A stretch of 64,000 nucleotides of DNA. Source: Pseudodesulfovibrio sp. (lineage in GTDB: Bacteria; Desulfobacterota; Desulfovibrionia; Desulfovibrionales; Desulfovibrionaceae). Position 1 is the first letter of the stretch. Every line of letters begins with the position of its first letter. The stretch lies in the NCBI GenBank assembly GCA_016744135.1, contig JADGEX010000002.1:930001-994000 (forward strand). The letters run 5' to 3'. Under the pieces are notes generated by a model. That model did no database searches. It was not told where the DNA came from and worked only from the letters and a program-made list of their open reading frames with translations. Positions 1-9,202 of the stretch are shown piece after piece. Both the position numbers and the translations under genes were made by a program.

Positions 1-2629
1 GCAGGGCATCAAGAATGGACATTTGGCTCTTGGCCATGCCTTTCTCTTCGACGTCTCGAAGGACCTGATCCTTGAGCTTTTTAGCCAGGGCGTTGTAAAG
101 ATCACGCTGTTCATCCACCAATTCGCAATAGTGCGTTGTCTCGATTTTGGGCGGCAGATCTTTGGCAACTTCAGCCTTGGTACGCCGCAGAATGAACGGT
201 TTTACGCGGGTGCGTAGATAATCCAGAGTTTCTTCGTCGCCGTCTTTGATAGGCTTGACGATGCCACGCTGGAAAGAGTGCTGCGATCCGAGGAATCCGG
301 GCATGAGAAATTCAAAGAGGGACCACAATTCAAACAGGTTGTTTTCGATAGGCGTACCCGACAGACAGACGCGCAGGCCAGCCTCGAGTTTGCGTACGGA
401 ACGTGCCGTGATCGTATTGGGGTTTTTAATATTTTGTGCTTCGTCAAGAATGACACTGACATATTCGTATTTGAGCAGTTCGTCGAGATCGCGTCGAAGC
501 AGTGCATATGTAGTGATGACCAGTTGCGAGCCTTTGATATGCTGGAATAGGCTTTCACGTTTTGCGCCATAAATAGTCAAGCATTTGAGGGTCGGGACGA
601 ATTTTTTTGCTTCTCGTTCCCAGTTGGGCAGAACAGATGTCGGCACGATGATCAGGTTTGGACCGTCAATGCCTCTGTCTTTCAGCGATTGGAGATAAGC
701 CAGAGTCTGGATGGTTTTTCCAAGACCCATTTCATCTGCCAGAATTCCACCAAAGCCATACTCGCGTAGGAAATTCATATAACTGAGCCCTTGAGCCTGA
801 TATGGCCTGAGTGTGGCCTGCAAAGCTTCGGGCTGCTCAATCATCTTGATTTCATCGAAGTTGTTAATCTTCTCTTTGAGCTTGACGAAAAATTCATCGG
901 TCTGGGCCTGTGGTAGGTCTTCCAGAATCTTTTCGAGTACCGGGGCTTCAAACTGGTTGAACTGTTGTTTGGGAGCTTTTTCCGGGTCAAACCCGAGAGC
1001 CTTGAGTTTGTGGCCCAGTTTATTGAGCCAGGATTCAGGCAGACTGGTGTATGATCCATCCTTGAGCTGGACGTATCGTTTACCCTTGGTCCATGCTTCC
1101 CAAATGACCTCAATGGGTACACGTTGATCATCGTATTCCACGGACAGTTCGAGGTTGAACCATTTTTCTTCTTCGTCGGTTTCTACTTCGGCTACGACTT
1201 GTGGTTGCGTTGTACGCACCTTGTAGCGGGTCAGATTTTGCTCACCATATACACGGTAGGCTTCAACCAATTGTGGGTAGAAATCGAGCAGGAAGGTGAT
1301 CGCTTCTTCTTGCTCCATGAACCAGATATGGTTGTTTCTGGGTTGGAAACTCATTGCCTGCAGTTCGGCGAAAAGACGGGCTTCTTCGTCTTGAGCACGT
1401 CGGATAAGATATGATTTGCCCCCATCGTGATAACTGCCGGTCTGAAGGTCCGGGTTGGGACCAGCCATGACGTGTTCGCCGTGTTCGTTTTCGTAGATGT
1501 TTTGAATCTTGAGAACGAGCAGGCTGCCTTCTTCGTCGAGGTACAGCTTGGGGTTGTAATCCGCATCCTGAAATATAGGGCCGATACGTTCAAGGAAATC
1601 TTCCTGACCATAGAGGTCGGAGACGGGAATCTGTGTCCAAACCCGGTCAAGGAACTCGGAAACGTCGGCGTGGGGAACGATGGGCTTCTTTTCCACCATG
1701 GATTGGACCAGCTTGGGATCAAGTCCGGTCTGCACTGGGTAGAATGAATTTTTGTAATACACCCAGAGAGGCAGTCTGCCGTAGAAATATATTTCTTCCT
1801 CATCAGTAATGGGGAAGGGCAAAGTGTCCTCGCGTGCCAGCAAGATGTCGAAATCCAGACCGTCTTCGCTCAAAGCCGGGGACAATTTGAGCTGCATGGT
1901 CTTAGACTCAATGGTCACGGGCTTGTCGCTTTCACGCAGGTACAGATAATATTCGCCTTTAACCGCTCGGAAGAACCACGAGTGCAGGCCTGCCGGTATT
2001 TCAACCTTATGTCCCCAGTAATCGAGATAATGTCCGATTTGTTCTGCTACGCCGGGCAGGGCCGGAGTTGTGTCGCACCATTCGGGGTTTTCAACAATCT
2101 GGGTCAATGTGATTTCGTTTTGAACTTGGGAAATGCCGGATTTATTCTGTCGTGCCCGGAAAAAAGCAACCTGCAGGCGGCCAGGTTCGGGGTATATGCG
2201 ATATATAATATAATGACGGCCAGCTTCCGGCTCCAGTTCAGTCGCAAAGAATGGACGAAAAGTTTGACGCCAATCCGTTCTGGGAATGGGCATTTTCTCG
2301 CTGGAATCCGTATCAAGAGATTTTTTGAGTTTGATGACCGTTGCTGTGACGTGACGACAGACGCCGGAAAAGGAATCCGGGCAGTTGCAGTAATAATTGA
2401 TGGTCTTGTCAATGAGACTTAGCCCGACTTCCGAGGTGTAATTCTCGAAATCGTCACCCTCAACTTGACCGTCAACATCCCAGTACTGGTCGCGTTTCTT
2501 GAGGTCGAGTTTCTTAACTCCACCGTCGGCAACAATGCCTTGTGCACTTTCCAGGATATAATCCGGAACGCTGTCACCCAGGAATTTCTGCAATATGGAT
2601 TTTACTATTTGTTCTTCGCCGGTACTCAT
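1..2629 (-). CDS. SWIM zinc-finger / SNF2-family DNA helicase (5' part; 3' end beyond window)
   Basis: An uninterrupted minus-strand frame starts at the ATG at 2629 and leaves the window at base 1, so the C-terminal helicase lobe is incomplete. Residues about 76-93 hold a SWIM zinc finger (CNC...CRH). A long poorly conserved middle region follows. The SNF2 ATPase core begins near residue 600, with Walker A DEMGLGKTIQT near 630, the DEAQN box near 728 and SGTPIENNL just after. SNF2/Rad54-like proteins of this SWIM class are ATP-driven dsDNA translocases; the substrate here is unknown. The gene is divergent from the solute-binding lipoprotein at 2828. The family call is firm; the role is not. 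Confidence 0.9.
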   Translation of the reverse strand, partial: MSTGEEQIVKSILQKFLGDSVPDYILESAQGIVADGGVKKLDLKKRDQYWDVDGQVEGDDFENYTSEVGLSLIDKTINYYCNCPDSFSGVCRHVTATVIKLKKSLDTDSSEKMPIPRTDWRQTFRPFFATELEPEAGRHYIIYRIYPEPGRLQVAFFRARQNKSGISQVQNEITLTQIVENPEWCDTTPALPGVAEQIGHYLDYWGHKVEIPAGLHSWFFRAVKGEYYLYLRESDKPVTIESKTMQLKLSPALSEDGLDFDILLAREDTLPFPITDEEEIYFYGRLPLWVYYKNSFYPVQTGLDPKLVQSMVEKKPIVPHADVSEFLDRVWTQIPVSDLYGQEDFLERIGPIFQDADYNPKLYLDEEGSLLVLKIQNIYENEHGEHVMAGPNPDLQTGSYHDGGKSYLIRRAQDEEARLFAELQAMSFQPRNNHIWFMEQEEAITFLLDFYPQLVEAYRVYGEQNLTRYKVRTTQPQVVAEVETDEEEKWFNLELSVEYDDQRVPIEVIWEAWTKGKRYVQLKDGSYTSLPESWLNKLGHKLKALGFDPEKAPKQQFNQFEAPVLEKILEDLPQAQTDEFFVKLKEKINNFDEIKMIEQPEALQATLRPYQAQGLSYMNFLREYGFGGILADEMGLGKTIQTLAYLQSLKDRGIDGPNLIIVPTSVLPNWEREAKKFVPTLKCLTIYGAKRESLFQHIKGSQLVITTYALLRRDLDELLKYEYVSVILDEAQNIKNPNTITARSVRKLEAGLRVCLSGTPIENNLFELWSLFEFLMPGFLGSQHSFQRGIVKPIKDGDEETLDYLRTRVKPFILRRTKAEVAKDLPPKIETTHYCELVDEQRDLYNALAKKLKDQVLRDVEEKGMAKSQMSILDAL

Positions 2630-2717
2630 TCAAAACTCGTAAAAAAGATGGTTTCTATTAAACAGGACAGGCCTATTTACATATATCTATTACAATGGGC
2701 AAGTGTGATATATTTCA

Positions 2718-2740
2718 CCAGAGGCTCTTTGGCCTCTTGG
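2718..2740. other. Hairpin in the 199-bp divergent spacer
   Basis: CCAGAGGC and GCCTCTTGG form an almost perfect stem (one bulged T) around a short loop. It lies between the divergent starts of the helicase (2629) and the lipoprotein (2828). It could be a 5'-UTR structure of the lipoprotein mRNA or a weak terminator. The rest of the spacer is AT-rich and no clear -35/-10 pair was identified. Confidence 0.35.
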
Positions 2741-2827
2741 CTTTTCAAGATCATTGGTCCATACTGATCACACCATGCCACGCTCGTACCATTATATGAT
2801 CCAACCTTCTTAGTTTTGCAAGGAAAA

Positions 2828-4465
2828 ATGAGACGCTCTAATCTGTTTGTCTTTATCTTGTGCCTGATTCTTCTGGCGGGATGTTCTGAAGGTGGCGGCC
2901 CCGCTACTCCTGTCAGGCCTGTTGCTCCTCGGGATATTCCTGTTTTGCCGGAAGAGGGCGGGACCATCGTCGAATCTATGATTGGCGAGCCAAGTAATTT
3001 GATTTCAGCGTTGTCATCGGACAGCGCGTCCCACGCTGTGGCGACTCAAATTTATGTCAGTTTATTTAAATATGATAAAGATATCAATTTGGTACCCTAC
3101 GCTGCAGAGTCTTACGAAGTATTGAATGATGGTATGCTTTTCAAGTTTAAAGTGCGTCAGGATATTTTTTGGTTTGATGGCGTTCAACTGACTGCTGAAG
3201 ATGTTGAATTTACCTATAAAATGATGATTGATCCCAAGACGCCCACGGCTTATGCCGGGAATTTCAAACTGGTCAAGGCCTTTCGTCGGACAGGGAAATT
3301 TTCTTTTGAAGTTGAGTATGATCAACCTTTTGCCAAAGCATTAGTGACGTGGGCCATGGATATCATGCCCAAGCATCTTCTGGAGGGAGAGGACCTTCTC
3401 AATACGAAGTATAGTCGGGAGCCAGTTGGAGCTGGACCATATATGCTCAAGGAGTGGGTGCCGGGGAGTCAGATTGTTCTCAAGGCCAACCCGAACTTTT
3501 TCGAAGGGAAGCCTCGTATTGACGAAGTCGTGTATCGCATCATCCCAGACATGGGCACACAGTTTTTGGAACTCAAGGCCGGGAATCTGGATGCGATGGA
3601 TCTGACCCCGTTGCAGTATTTGTATCAGACTTCGGGATCTGGATGGGATGGAAGTTTCAATAAATTCGAGTATCTGGCTTTCGGGTACTCTTTTCTGGGA
3701 TTCAATTTCAACCATCCGTTCTTTAAAGACGTTCGGGTTCGTAAAGCCATTGATTTCGCCATTGATCGTCGCGAAATAGTCAAGGGCGTTCTTTTTGGAC
3801 TCGGTGAACCAGCGAATGGCCCATATAAGCCTGGTACATGGCAGTACAATGGTGCGATCAAACCCAGAAAGCATGATTTGGTCAAAGCACGACAACTTAT
3901 GGCCGAAGCTGGATGGACTGATTCCGACGGCGATGGACTGATTGACAAGGATGGCGTGCCGTTTTCTTTTTCCATTATTACCAATCAAGGAAATACTCAG
4001 CGCATCAAATCCGGGGTGATTATTCAGCAACGACTCAAGGATATAGGGATCGAAGTTGATCTCCGTACCGTTGAATGGGCTGCTTTTATCAAGGAATTTG
4101 TGGACAAAGGACGTTTTGACGCTATTATTTTGGGATGGAATATTTTACAAGACCCTGATATCTATAACGTCTGGCATTCGAGTATGGCGGTTAATGGTGG
4201 TTTGAATTTTACCAGATATATTAACCCTGAACTGGATGATTTGTTGGAACGTGGTAGACATCTTGTAAAACAGGAAGATCGTAAGCCCATTTATGATAAG
4301 GTCCAGCAAATATTGTTTGACGAAGTGCCGTATTGTTTCTTGTACGTTCCCAAGTCCCTGCCCATTGTTCAGGCGCGGGTGCAGAATATAAAAGCGGCTC
4401 CGGCCGGAATCTCCTATAATTTCGAAAAGTGGTGGATACCCCGGTCTTTGCAGCGACAGCCCTAG
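2828..4465 (+). CDS. ABC transporter substrate-binding lipoprotein, family 5 (oligopeptide/dipeptide type)
   Basis: The 545-residue protein begins with a lipoprotein signal (MRRSNLFVFILCLILLAGC, lipobox LAGC), so it should be anchored on the periplasmic face. The rest has the full length and features of SBP_bac_5 (DppA/OppA) proteins: an EPSNLISALSSDSAS-type start, WFDGVQLTAEDVEFTYKMM, and a C-terminal VQQILFDEVPYCFLYVP. ATG 2828 was chosen because it starts directly at the signal peptide; an in-frame TTG at 2816 is an alternative. No permease or ATPase genes adjoin it, so it is an orphan binding protein. The next gene, relA/spoT, begins only 15 bp later. The ligand is probably a peptide or similar solute, but this is inferred from family only. 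Confidence 0.88.
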   Translation: MRRSNLFVFILCLILLAGCSEGGGPATPVRPVAPRDIPVLPEEGGTIVESMIGEPSNLISALSSDSASHAVATQIYVSLFKYDKDINLVPYAAESYEVLNDGMLFKFKVRQDIFWFDGVQLTAEDVEFTYKMMIDPKTPTAYAGNFKLVKAFRRTGKFSFEVEYDQPFAKALVTWAMDIMPKHLLEGEDLLNTKYSREPVGAGPYMLKEWVPGSQIVLKANPNFFEGKPRIDEVVYRIIPDMGTQFLELKAGNLDAMDLTPLQYLYQTSGSGWDGSFNKFEYLAFGYSFLGFNFNHPFFKDVRVRKAIDFAIDRREIVKGVLFGLGEPANGPYKPGTWQYNGAIKPRKHDLVKARQLMAEAGWTDSDGDGLIDKDGVPFSFSIITNQGNTQRIKSGVIIQQRLKDIGIEVDLRTVEWAAFIKEFVDKGRFDAIILGWNILQDPDIYNVWHSSMAVNGGLNFTRYINPELDDLLERGRHLVKQEDRKPIYDKVQQILFDEVPYCFLYVPKSLPIVQARVQNIKAAPAGISYNFEKWWIPRSLQRQP

Positions 4466-4480
4466 GAAGTATTGATTGAT

Positions 4481-6649
4481 ATGATTCGCATCAACCAGAT
4501 CACCGACAAGGTGGCCTCATACATTGACAATCCCGACCTGGATTTGATTCAGCGGGCGTATGTCTTTTCTGCGCAGGCCCATGACGGTGTGGTGCGCCGT
4601 TCCGGTGAACCGTATATATCCCATCCTATGAATGTGGCTAATTTGTTGGCTGACATGCAGCTTGATGAAGCCACTGTGGCCGCGGGGCTTTTGCATGATA
4701 CCGTGGAGGATACCGATACCACTGTCGATGAGATCGAAGATCTGTTCGGTGCGGATGTGGCTGATATTGTGGATGGTGTCACCAAGATCAGTAAGATGGA
4801 CTTTGAGTCCAAGGCTGTTCAGCAGGCAGAAAATATTCGTAAGCTTATTCTGGCTATGGCCGAGGATATCCGTGTACTCATGGTCAAATTGGCTGACAGA
4901 CTGCATAATATGCGCACTCTGGAGTTTATGAAGCCGGTCAAGCAGCGGCTCATAGCTCAGGAAACCCAGGATATTTATGCACCGCTTGCCAACCGTCTTG
5001 GTTTGCACCGGGTCAAGACCGAGCTGGAAGATTTGTGTCTGCGATATCTCAAGCCAGATGTTTTTTCTCAGCTCAGTGAAGCTGTCTCTGAACATCGTGC
5101 CGCTGGTGAACCGTATATCGAGAAAGTTATTGAGCTGATCAATGAAATGCTCAAAAAAAACAAGATGAAGGGCGTGGTCAATGGTCGGACAAAACATTTG
5201 CATTCCATCCACGTAAAGATGGAACAGCAGGGACTGACATTTGACGAAATTTATGACCTGATTGCATTCCGTATCATTTTGAAGTCCTTGAAGGACTGTT
5301 ATGCTGTTCTTGGACTTATCCATGCGGTGTGGCGACCTGTGGCGGGTCGTTTTAAAGATTATATTTCCATCCCCAAGGCGAATATGTACCAGTCGCTTCA
5401 TTCCACGGTCATTGGGCCGGATGGGGAGCGCATTGAGTTTCAGATTCGTACTGATGAGATGAACCAGATTGCCGAATATGGTGTGGCCGCTCACTGGCAG
5501 TACAAGGAAGTTGGTAAAGGCGGCAAGAAGGGCAGGGCAACCGGAACGCGTGATGCGGAGCGGTATACTTGGCTCAAGCAGATTATGGATTGGCAGCGGG
5601 AGCTGTCCGATCCCCGTGAGTTCATGTCTTCCCTGCGTTTGGAAATGTTTCAGGAAGAAGTGTACGTTTTTACGCCTAACGGTGACATCAAGGAATTACC
5701 GGACGGAGCTACGCCTGTGGATTTCGCATATGCCATTCACTCCGAGGTGGGTGATAAGTGTGCCGGAGCCAAGATCAATGGCCGGATCGTACCGCTGCAT
5801 ACCGCGCTCAAGAATGGTGATTCCGTTGAGGTCATCACTGACAAGAATCGGATGCCGAGCCGAGATTGGCTCAAGTTTGTCAAGACGGCCAAGGCACGGA
5901 CTCGTATCAAGCAATATATTCGTACCGTGGAGCGAGAACGGTCCATCGCTCTTGCCAAGGAGTTGCTTGAGAAGGAAGGTCGTCGGGTCGGCATTAACGT
6001 GCAGAAGGCGATGAAGGACGGTGAGTTTCTCAAGCTGGCTGAGGAATTCAACTGTGGGAGTGTGGATGATCTTTTAAGTCAGGTCGGCTTTTCCCGTTTT
6101 ACGCCTCGCAAGGTTGTGAAGCGTTTGTATGCGCTTATGAACGGCGAGACGCTGGACGAACGTAAGGTCAAGGATAAGGCTGTTGAAGAAGGGGGCAAGA
6201 AGAAGCCCAAGACCGATGGTCTACAAATTTCTGGCGTGGACAATGTGCTTGTTCGTTTTGCCAGTTGTTGCACTCCTTTGCCGGGTGAACCTATTATTGG
6301 CTACATCACTCGTGGGCGTGGTGTGACCGTGCACCGTATTGATTGCCACAATGTCAAGAATTTTGAAGATGAACGTTTGTTGCAAGTCACTTGGGAAGGC
6401 GTTGACGAGAAACCTTATCCGGCCAAGATTAAGATCAAGTGTCTTAATAAGCCCGGTATGCTTGGCAAGATATGCTCCATGTTGGCTGAGATGGAGGTCA
6501 ACATTGACTCCGGTAATTTCGAATCTAATGTGGATGGAACGTCCAAGTTGCATTTTACGGTGGAGGTCAAAGACCTCAATCAATTGTATTCCGCATTGGC
6601 GCAGGTCAAGAAGCTCAAGGCCGTGCAAGAGGCTTTGCGTGTTTCCTGA
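4481..6649 (+). CDS. relA/spoT: Bifunctional (p)ppGpp synthetase/hydrolase, RelA/SpoT family
   Basis: This 722-residue cytosolic enzyme makes and/or degrades the stringent-response alarmone (p)ppGpp. The N-terminal HD hydrolase domain has an intact HDTVEDT motif near residues 72-78. The synthetase domain follows (residues about 235-350, with FKDYISIPKANMYQSLHSTV). A TGS domain (VYVFTPNGDIKELPDGATPVDFAY...) and a C-terminal ACT domain (KIKCLNKPGMLGKICSMLAEM) complete the canonical order. An intact HD motif suggests a Rel/SpoT-type bifunctional enzyme. An in-frame TTG at 4472 could also start; ATG 4481 was preferred. It lies close behind the lipoprotein gene, and a terminator follows at 6681. 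Confidence 0.95.
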   Translation: MIRINQITDKVASYIDNPDLDLIQRAYVFSAQAHDGVVRRSGEPYISHPMNVANLLADMQLDEATVAAGLLHDTVEDTDTTVDEIEDLFGADVADIVDGVTKISKMDFESKAVQQAENIRKLILAMAEDIRVLMVKLADRLHNMRTLEFMKPVKQRLIAQETQDIYAPLANRLGLHRVKTELEDLCLRYLKPDVFSQLSEAVSEHRAAGEPYIEKVIELINEMLKKNKMKGVVNGRTKHLHSIHVKMEQQGLTFDEIYDLIAFRIILKSLKDCYAVLGLIHAVWRPVAGRFKDYISIPKANMYQSLHSTVIGPDGERIEFQIRTDEMNQIAEYGVAAHWQYKEVGKGGKKGRATGTRDAERYTWLKQIMDWQRELSDPREFMSSLRLEMFQEEVYVFTPNGDIKELPDGATPVDFAYAIHSEVGDKCAGAKINGRIVPLHTALKNGDSVEVITDKNRMPSRDWLKFVKTAKARTRIKQYIRTVERERSIALAKELLEKEGRRVGINVQKAMKDGEFLKLAEEFNCGSVDDLLSQVGFSRFTPRKVVKRLYALMNGETLDERKVKDKAVEEGGKKKPKTDGLQISGVDNVLVRFASCCTPLPGEPIIGYITRGRGVTVHRIDCHNVKNFEDERLLQVTWEGVDEKPYPAKIKIKCLNKPGMLGKICSMLAEMEVNIDSGNFESNVDGTSKLHFTVEVKDLNQLYSALAQVKKLKAVQEALRVS

Positions 6650-6680
6650 TTTTATTTCTTCTTCTTTTGTCTATTTACAG

Positions 6681-6708
6681 AAAAGGCCCGCAAATGAGCG
6701 GGCCTTTT
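6681..6708. terminator. Bidirectional rho-independent terminator
   Basis: Stem AAAAGGCCCGC / GCGGGCCTTTT around an AAATGA loop, with A and T tracts on the two sides. It separates the convergent relA/spoT (+) and cytochrome c3 (-) genes. Confidence 0.85.
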
Positions 6709-6740
6709 CATTTTGAGGAGGTGAAGGGGGTATGGTTTGT

Positions 6741-7136
6741 TTACTTTGGGTGACAGGACTTGCAACTGACCGGAACAGGCTTGCCGTCGCGCTTCTTCAC
6801 GATCTTGTGGCAGCCGAGACAGCTCTTGTCCGACTTCTTGGCGTGGAAAGCTGTGTAAAAGGCGGTTGCGCCCTTCTTGCCGGACTGGTCGTGACAGCCG
6901 GGGGTTGCACAGGACTGGATATCGCTCGTACCGTCCCATGTGTGGTGACAGCTTGCACAGTCAATCTTGGCCGCGTCGTGTTTGGCGTGAGAAAAAGCGA
7001 CTATTGTCTTGGTGGTCTTGATGCCTTCAGGCGGACCAAGCTTTAGGTCGCCCGGGGCCTCGGTTGCGGCAAAGCCTATGGCGGACGTCAAAGCCAGGAC
7101 ACAGAGTGTCGTTGCGATCATGATAAAACGGTACAT
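6741..7136 (-). CDS. Periplasmic tetraheme cytochrome c3
   Basis: The 131-residue precursor has a Sec signal peptide (residues 1-23, ...SAIGFAA). Four covalent heme sites follow: C60ASCH, C76ATPGCH, C106LGCH and C125KSCH. Extra histidines (H50, H53, H65) are in the places used as axial ligands. Type I cytochrome c3 is the periplasmic electron carrier between hydrogenase/formate dehydrogenase and transmembrane complexes in sulfate reducers. The second site has the expected CX4CH spacing; the fourth is CX2CH where the D. vulgaris protein has CX4CH. A strong GGAGGA ribosome site precedes the ATG. The gene stands alone. Confidence 0.94.
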   Translation of the reverse strand: MYRFIMIATTLCVLALTSAIGFAATEAPGDLKLGPPEGIKTTKTIVAFSHAKHDAAKIDCASCHHTWDGTSDIQSCATPGCHDQSGKKGATAFYTAFHAKKSDKSCLGCHKIVKKRDGKPVPVSCKSCHPK

Positions 7137-7305
7137 GCGTTCCTCCAGCGGTTTGTGATCATTGACGCTGTTTTATTCGCAATAGACGTGCCGTTTTATA
7201 ATTGTCTGCAATGATAGTATTTTTAAATTTTGTGTTTTGTCTCCGCGTACGCTTTTTGCGCACGTGCGCATGGTATTTTCTTCGGTTTATGAACCGTTGT
7301 TTGTA

Positions 7306-7359
7306 TTCAAGCCATAAAAAAAGGGGAAGCAATATGCTTCCCCTTTTTTATGGCTTGAA
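7306..7359. terminator. Long perfect inverted repeat / terminator after the permease gene
   Basis: TTCAAGCCATAAAAAAAGG... forms an extended stem of about 24 bp with GGGGAAGC / GCTTCCCC at its apex, and A/T runs flank the GC-rich core. It sits directly downstream of the amino-acid permease gene (minus strand) and should end that operon. The 230 bp between it and cytochrome c3 contain no gene. Confidence 0.85.
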
Positions 7360-7367
7360 TGATGGAT

Positions 7368-9131
7368 TTACATTGAAATGCGAACGCTTTCAGGGCTGAG
7401 TTTCCTTTCCAGGCGTTTGGCATAGAGGCTCATGACGTAGCTGAATATGAAGTATAGCACGATAACGGTCGTGTAGATTTCAAAAGGATAAATCATTGTC
7501 CGGTTGTTGACGGCATAGGCTGCGCGAGTCAGGTCCATGACACCGATGATGTACACCAGCGCCGTATCCTTGAAGGCCGCGATGAACATGCCGACAAGGG
7601 CCGGGAGCATCTGTTTGAGGGCCTGAGGCAGGACAATCTTTCGCATGGTCTGGAAATAGCTGAGACCTGATGCCTTGGCTGCTTCCACCTGACCGGCAGG
7701 GATGTTCTCGATACCGCCACGGACTGTTTCGGCGATATATGCACCGAAGAAGAATGTCAGTGCGATGGTACCAGCCCAGAAGGCATGGATTTCAAGTTTG
7801 AACACGAAATCGAGAATGACTTGGTAGAACCAGAGGATGACCAGGACAAGAGGGACACCACGGACCAATTCAATGTAAAGTGTGCAAGGAATTTTAATGG
7901 CGTTATTTCTAGCCGTACGGCCCATGCCAATAATTAGTCCGATAAAAAAGCTGCCGGTGATGGAAATAATCGCCATGAGCAGGGAGCCGGACAGGCCGCC
8001 CAGTCCCATGAAGAACTCGGAGCTGTCCCCATTGGGGAATCGCCAGATGAGCAGGGCGGGCAGGTTGGCCCAAATGATTTCGTAATTGAAGTGTGTAAGG
8101 GCTGTGCCTAGCATGAATAGCAGGTAGGCTAGAGCCGCTAAAAATATAACTTTGGCTCCCAGAATGAGTGCCTTCGTGGAAGATTTTAAAATTCGGGCGA
8201 TTGGAGATACCGTTTTTTGATCCGGGGATTTTCGGAGATACCAGAATACGTATTCCAACCCGTTTCCGATGATGTCTACGGGCAGAAATAGGGTATCAGC
8301 AATCCTGCGAAGCACCGTGATCCTGTCGCGCGGCATGATCTTAAGTCGTTCGTTCACGATGTTCATGATGCAGGCTATGATCAGAGAAAGCATCACGTAT
8401 ATGGCTGTGGCCACGATGAATGATTCAAAGGTACGGTATGTCAGTGAAAGCACTTCCTGCATGGACCAGAATAGTTCGGTTACACCGATGGTCATGGCCA
8501 GAGAAGTGTTTTTCATGTTGTTGAGAAATTCACTACCCAGAGGCGGGATGATTTCACGGAAGGCCAGCGGCAGGATGACTTTACGTAGGGTCTGGGTGAA
8601 GCTGAGGCCGGAAGAGTATGATGCTTCCAGCAAGCCTTTAGGAATGGATTGAATACCCGCGCGGATGATTTCCGCCATGAAAGCGCCAGTAAAAATACCG
8701 CAACCGATGGTGGCACACCAGAATTCGAAATCCATTTCAAAGAGCTTGAATCGAATTTCTTCGGGAAATGCGTATGGAAGAGCAAAGTTCCAGAAAAAGA
8801 GCTGGATGAGCAAGGGGGTATTGCGGAACAGTTCTACATAGCAGGTGGCAAGCCAATAGACCGGTTTAAAGGAAGAGAGTCTGGCCAGACCGAAAATTGT
8901 ACCGAATGCCAAGGCGATGACAGCCGAATAAAGGGTGATAGTAATGGTCGAATTGAGACCGTTGACCATTAAATCGCCCATGTGACCGTACTGTCCTTCT
9001 ACGAAGAAAATAGCCCAGTCAAAATCATATTTGAATTCGAATATGAAGGTGAAGTAATAGGTCAACGCGCCGACCATGGCCAGCAGCGCAAGATTCTGGA
9101 CCCAGACTTTCTCGAAATACCGTTTTATCAT
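7368..9131 (-). CDS. Amino-acid ABC transporter permease, two permease domains fused
   Basis: This 587-residue inner-membrane protein contains two complete HisMQ/GlnP-type permease domains in one chain. The first spans about residues 50-270 (EAA loop ASYSSGLSFTQTLRKVILP) and the second about 370-575 (AAKASGLSYFQTMRKIVLP). Each has several membrane segments. Most polar amino-acid transporters use two separate permeases or a homodimer, so this polypeptide can supply the whole membrane channel. It is the last gene of an ATPase - binding protein - permease operon, which points to uptake of a polar amino acid (glutamate/glutamine-like). The substrate is unproven. Confidence 0.92.
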   Translation of the reverse strand: MIKRYFEKVWVQNLALLAMVGALTYYFTFIFEFKYDFDWAIFFVEGQYGHMGDLMVNGLNSTITITLYSAVIALAFGTIFGLARLSSFKPVYWLATCYVELFRNTPLLIQLFFWNFALPYAFPEEIRFKLFEMDFEFWCATIGCGIFTGAFMAEIIRAGIQSIPKGLLEASYSSGLSFTQTLRKVILPLAFREIIPPLGSEFLNNMKNTSLAMTIGVTELFWSMQEVLSLTYRTFESFIVATAIYVMLSLIIACIMNIVNERLKIMPRDRITVLRRIADTLFLPVDIIGNGLEYVFWYLRKSPDQKTVSPIARILKSSTKALILGAKVIFLAALAYLLFMLGTALTHFNYEIIWANLPALLIWRFPNGDSSEFFMGLGGLSGSLLMAIISITGSFFIGLIIGMGRTARNNAIKIPCTLYIELVRGVPLVLVILWFYQVILDFVFKLEIHAFWAGTIALTFFFGAYIAETVRGGIENIPAGQVEAAKASGLSYFQTMRKIVLPQALKQMLPALVGMFIAAFKDTALVYIIGVMDLTRAAYAVNNRTMIYPFEIYTTVIVLYFIFSYVMSLYAKRLERKLSPESVRISM

Positions 9132-9151
9132 TGTACTCTTTTAAGGAAGAA

Positions 9152-9179
9152 GGTCCCGGAGCTTAGGTGCTCCGGGACC
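9152..9179 (-). terminator. Intra-operon hairpin between binding protein and permease genes
   Basis: GGTCCCGGAGC / GCTCCGGGACC forms an 11-bp GC-rich stem with a 6-base loop, just 23 bp after the binding-protein stop and 21 bp before the permease start. Such hairpins reduce read-through or protect the upstream mRNA, which would keep the binding protein in excess over the permease. This is inferred from position. Confidence 0.7.
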
Positions 9180-9202
9180 AGTTTTAGGCTTTAGCTCGCA
9201 GC

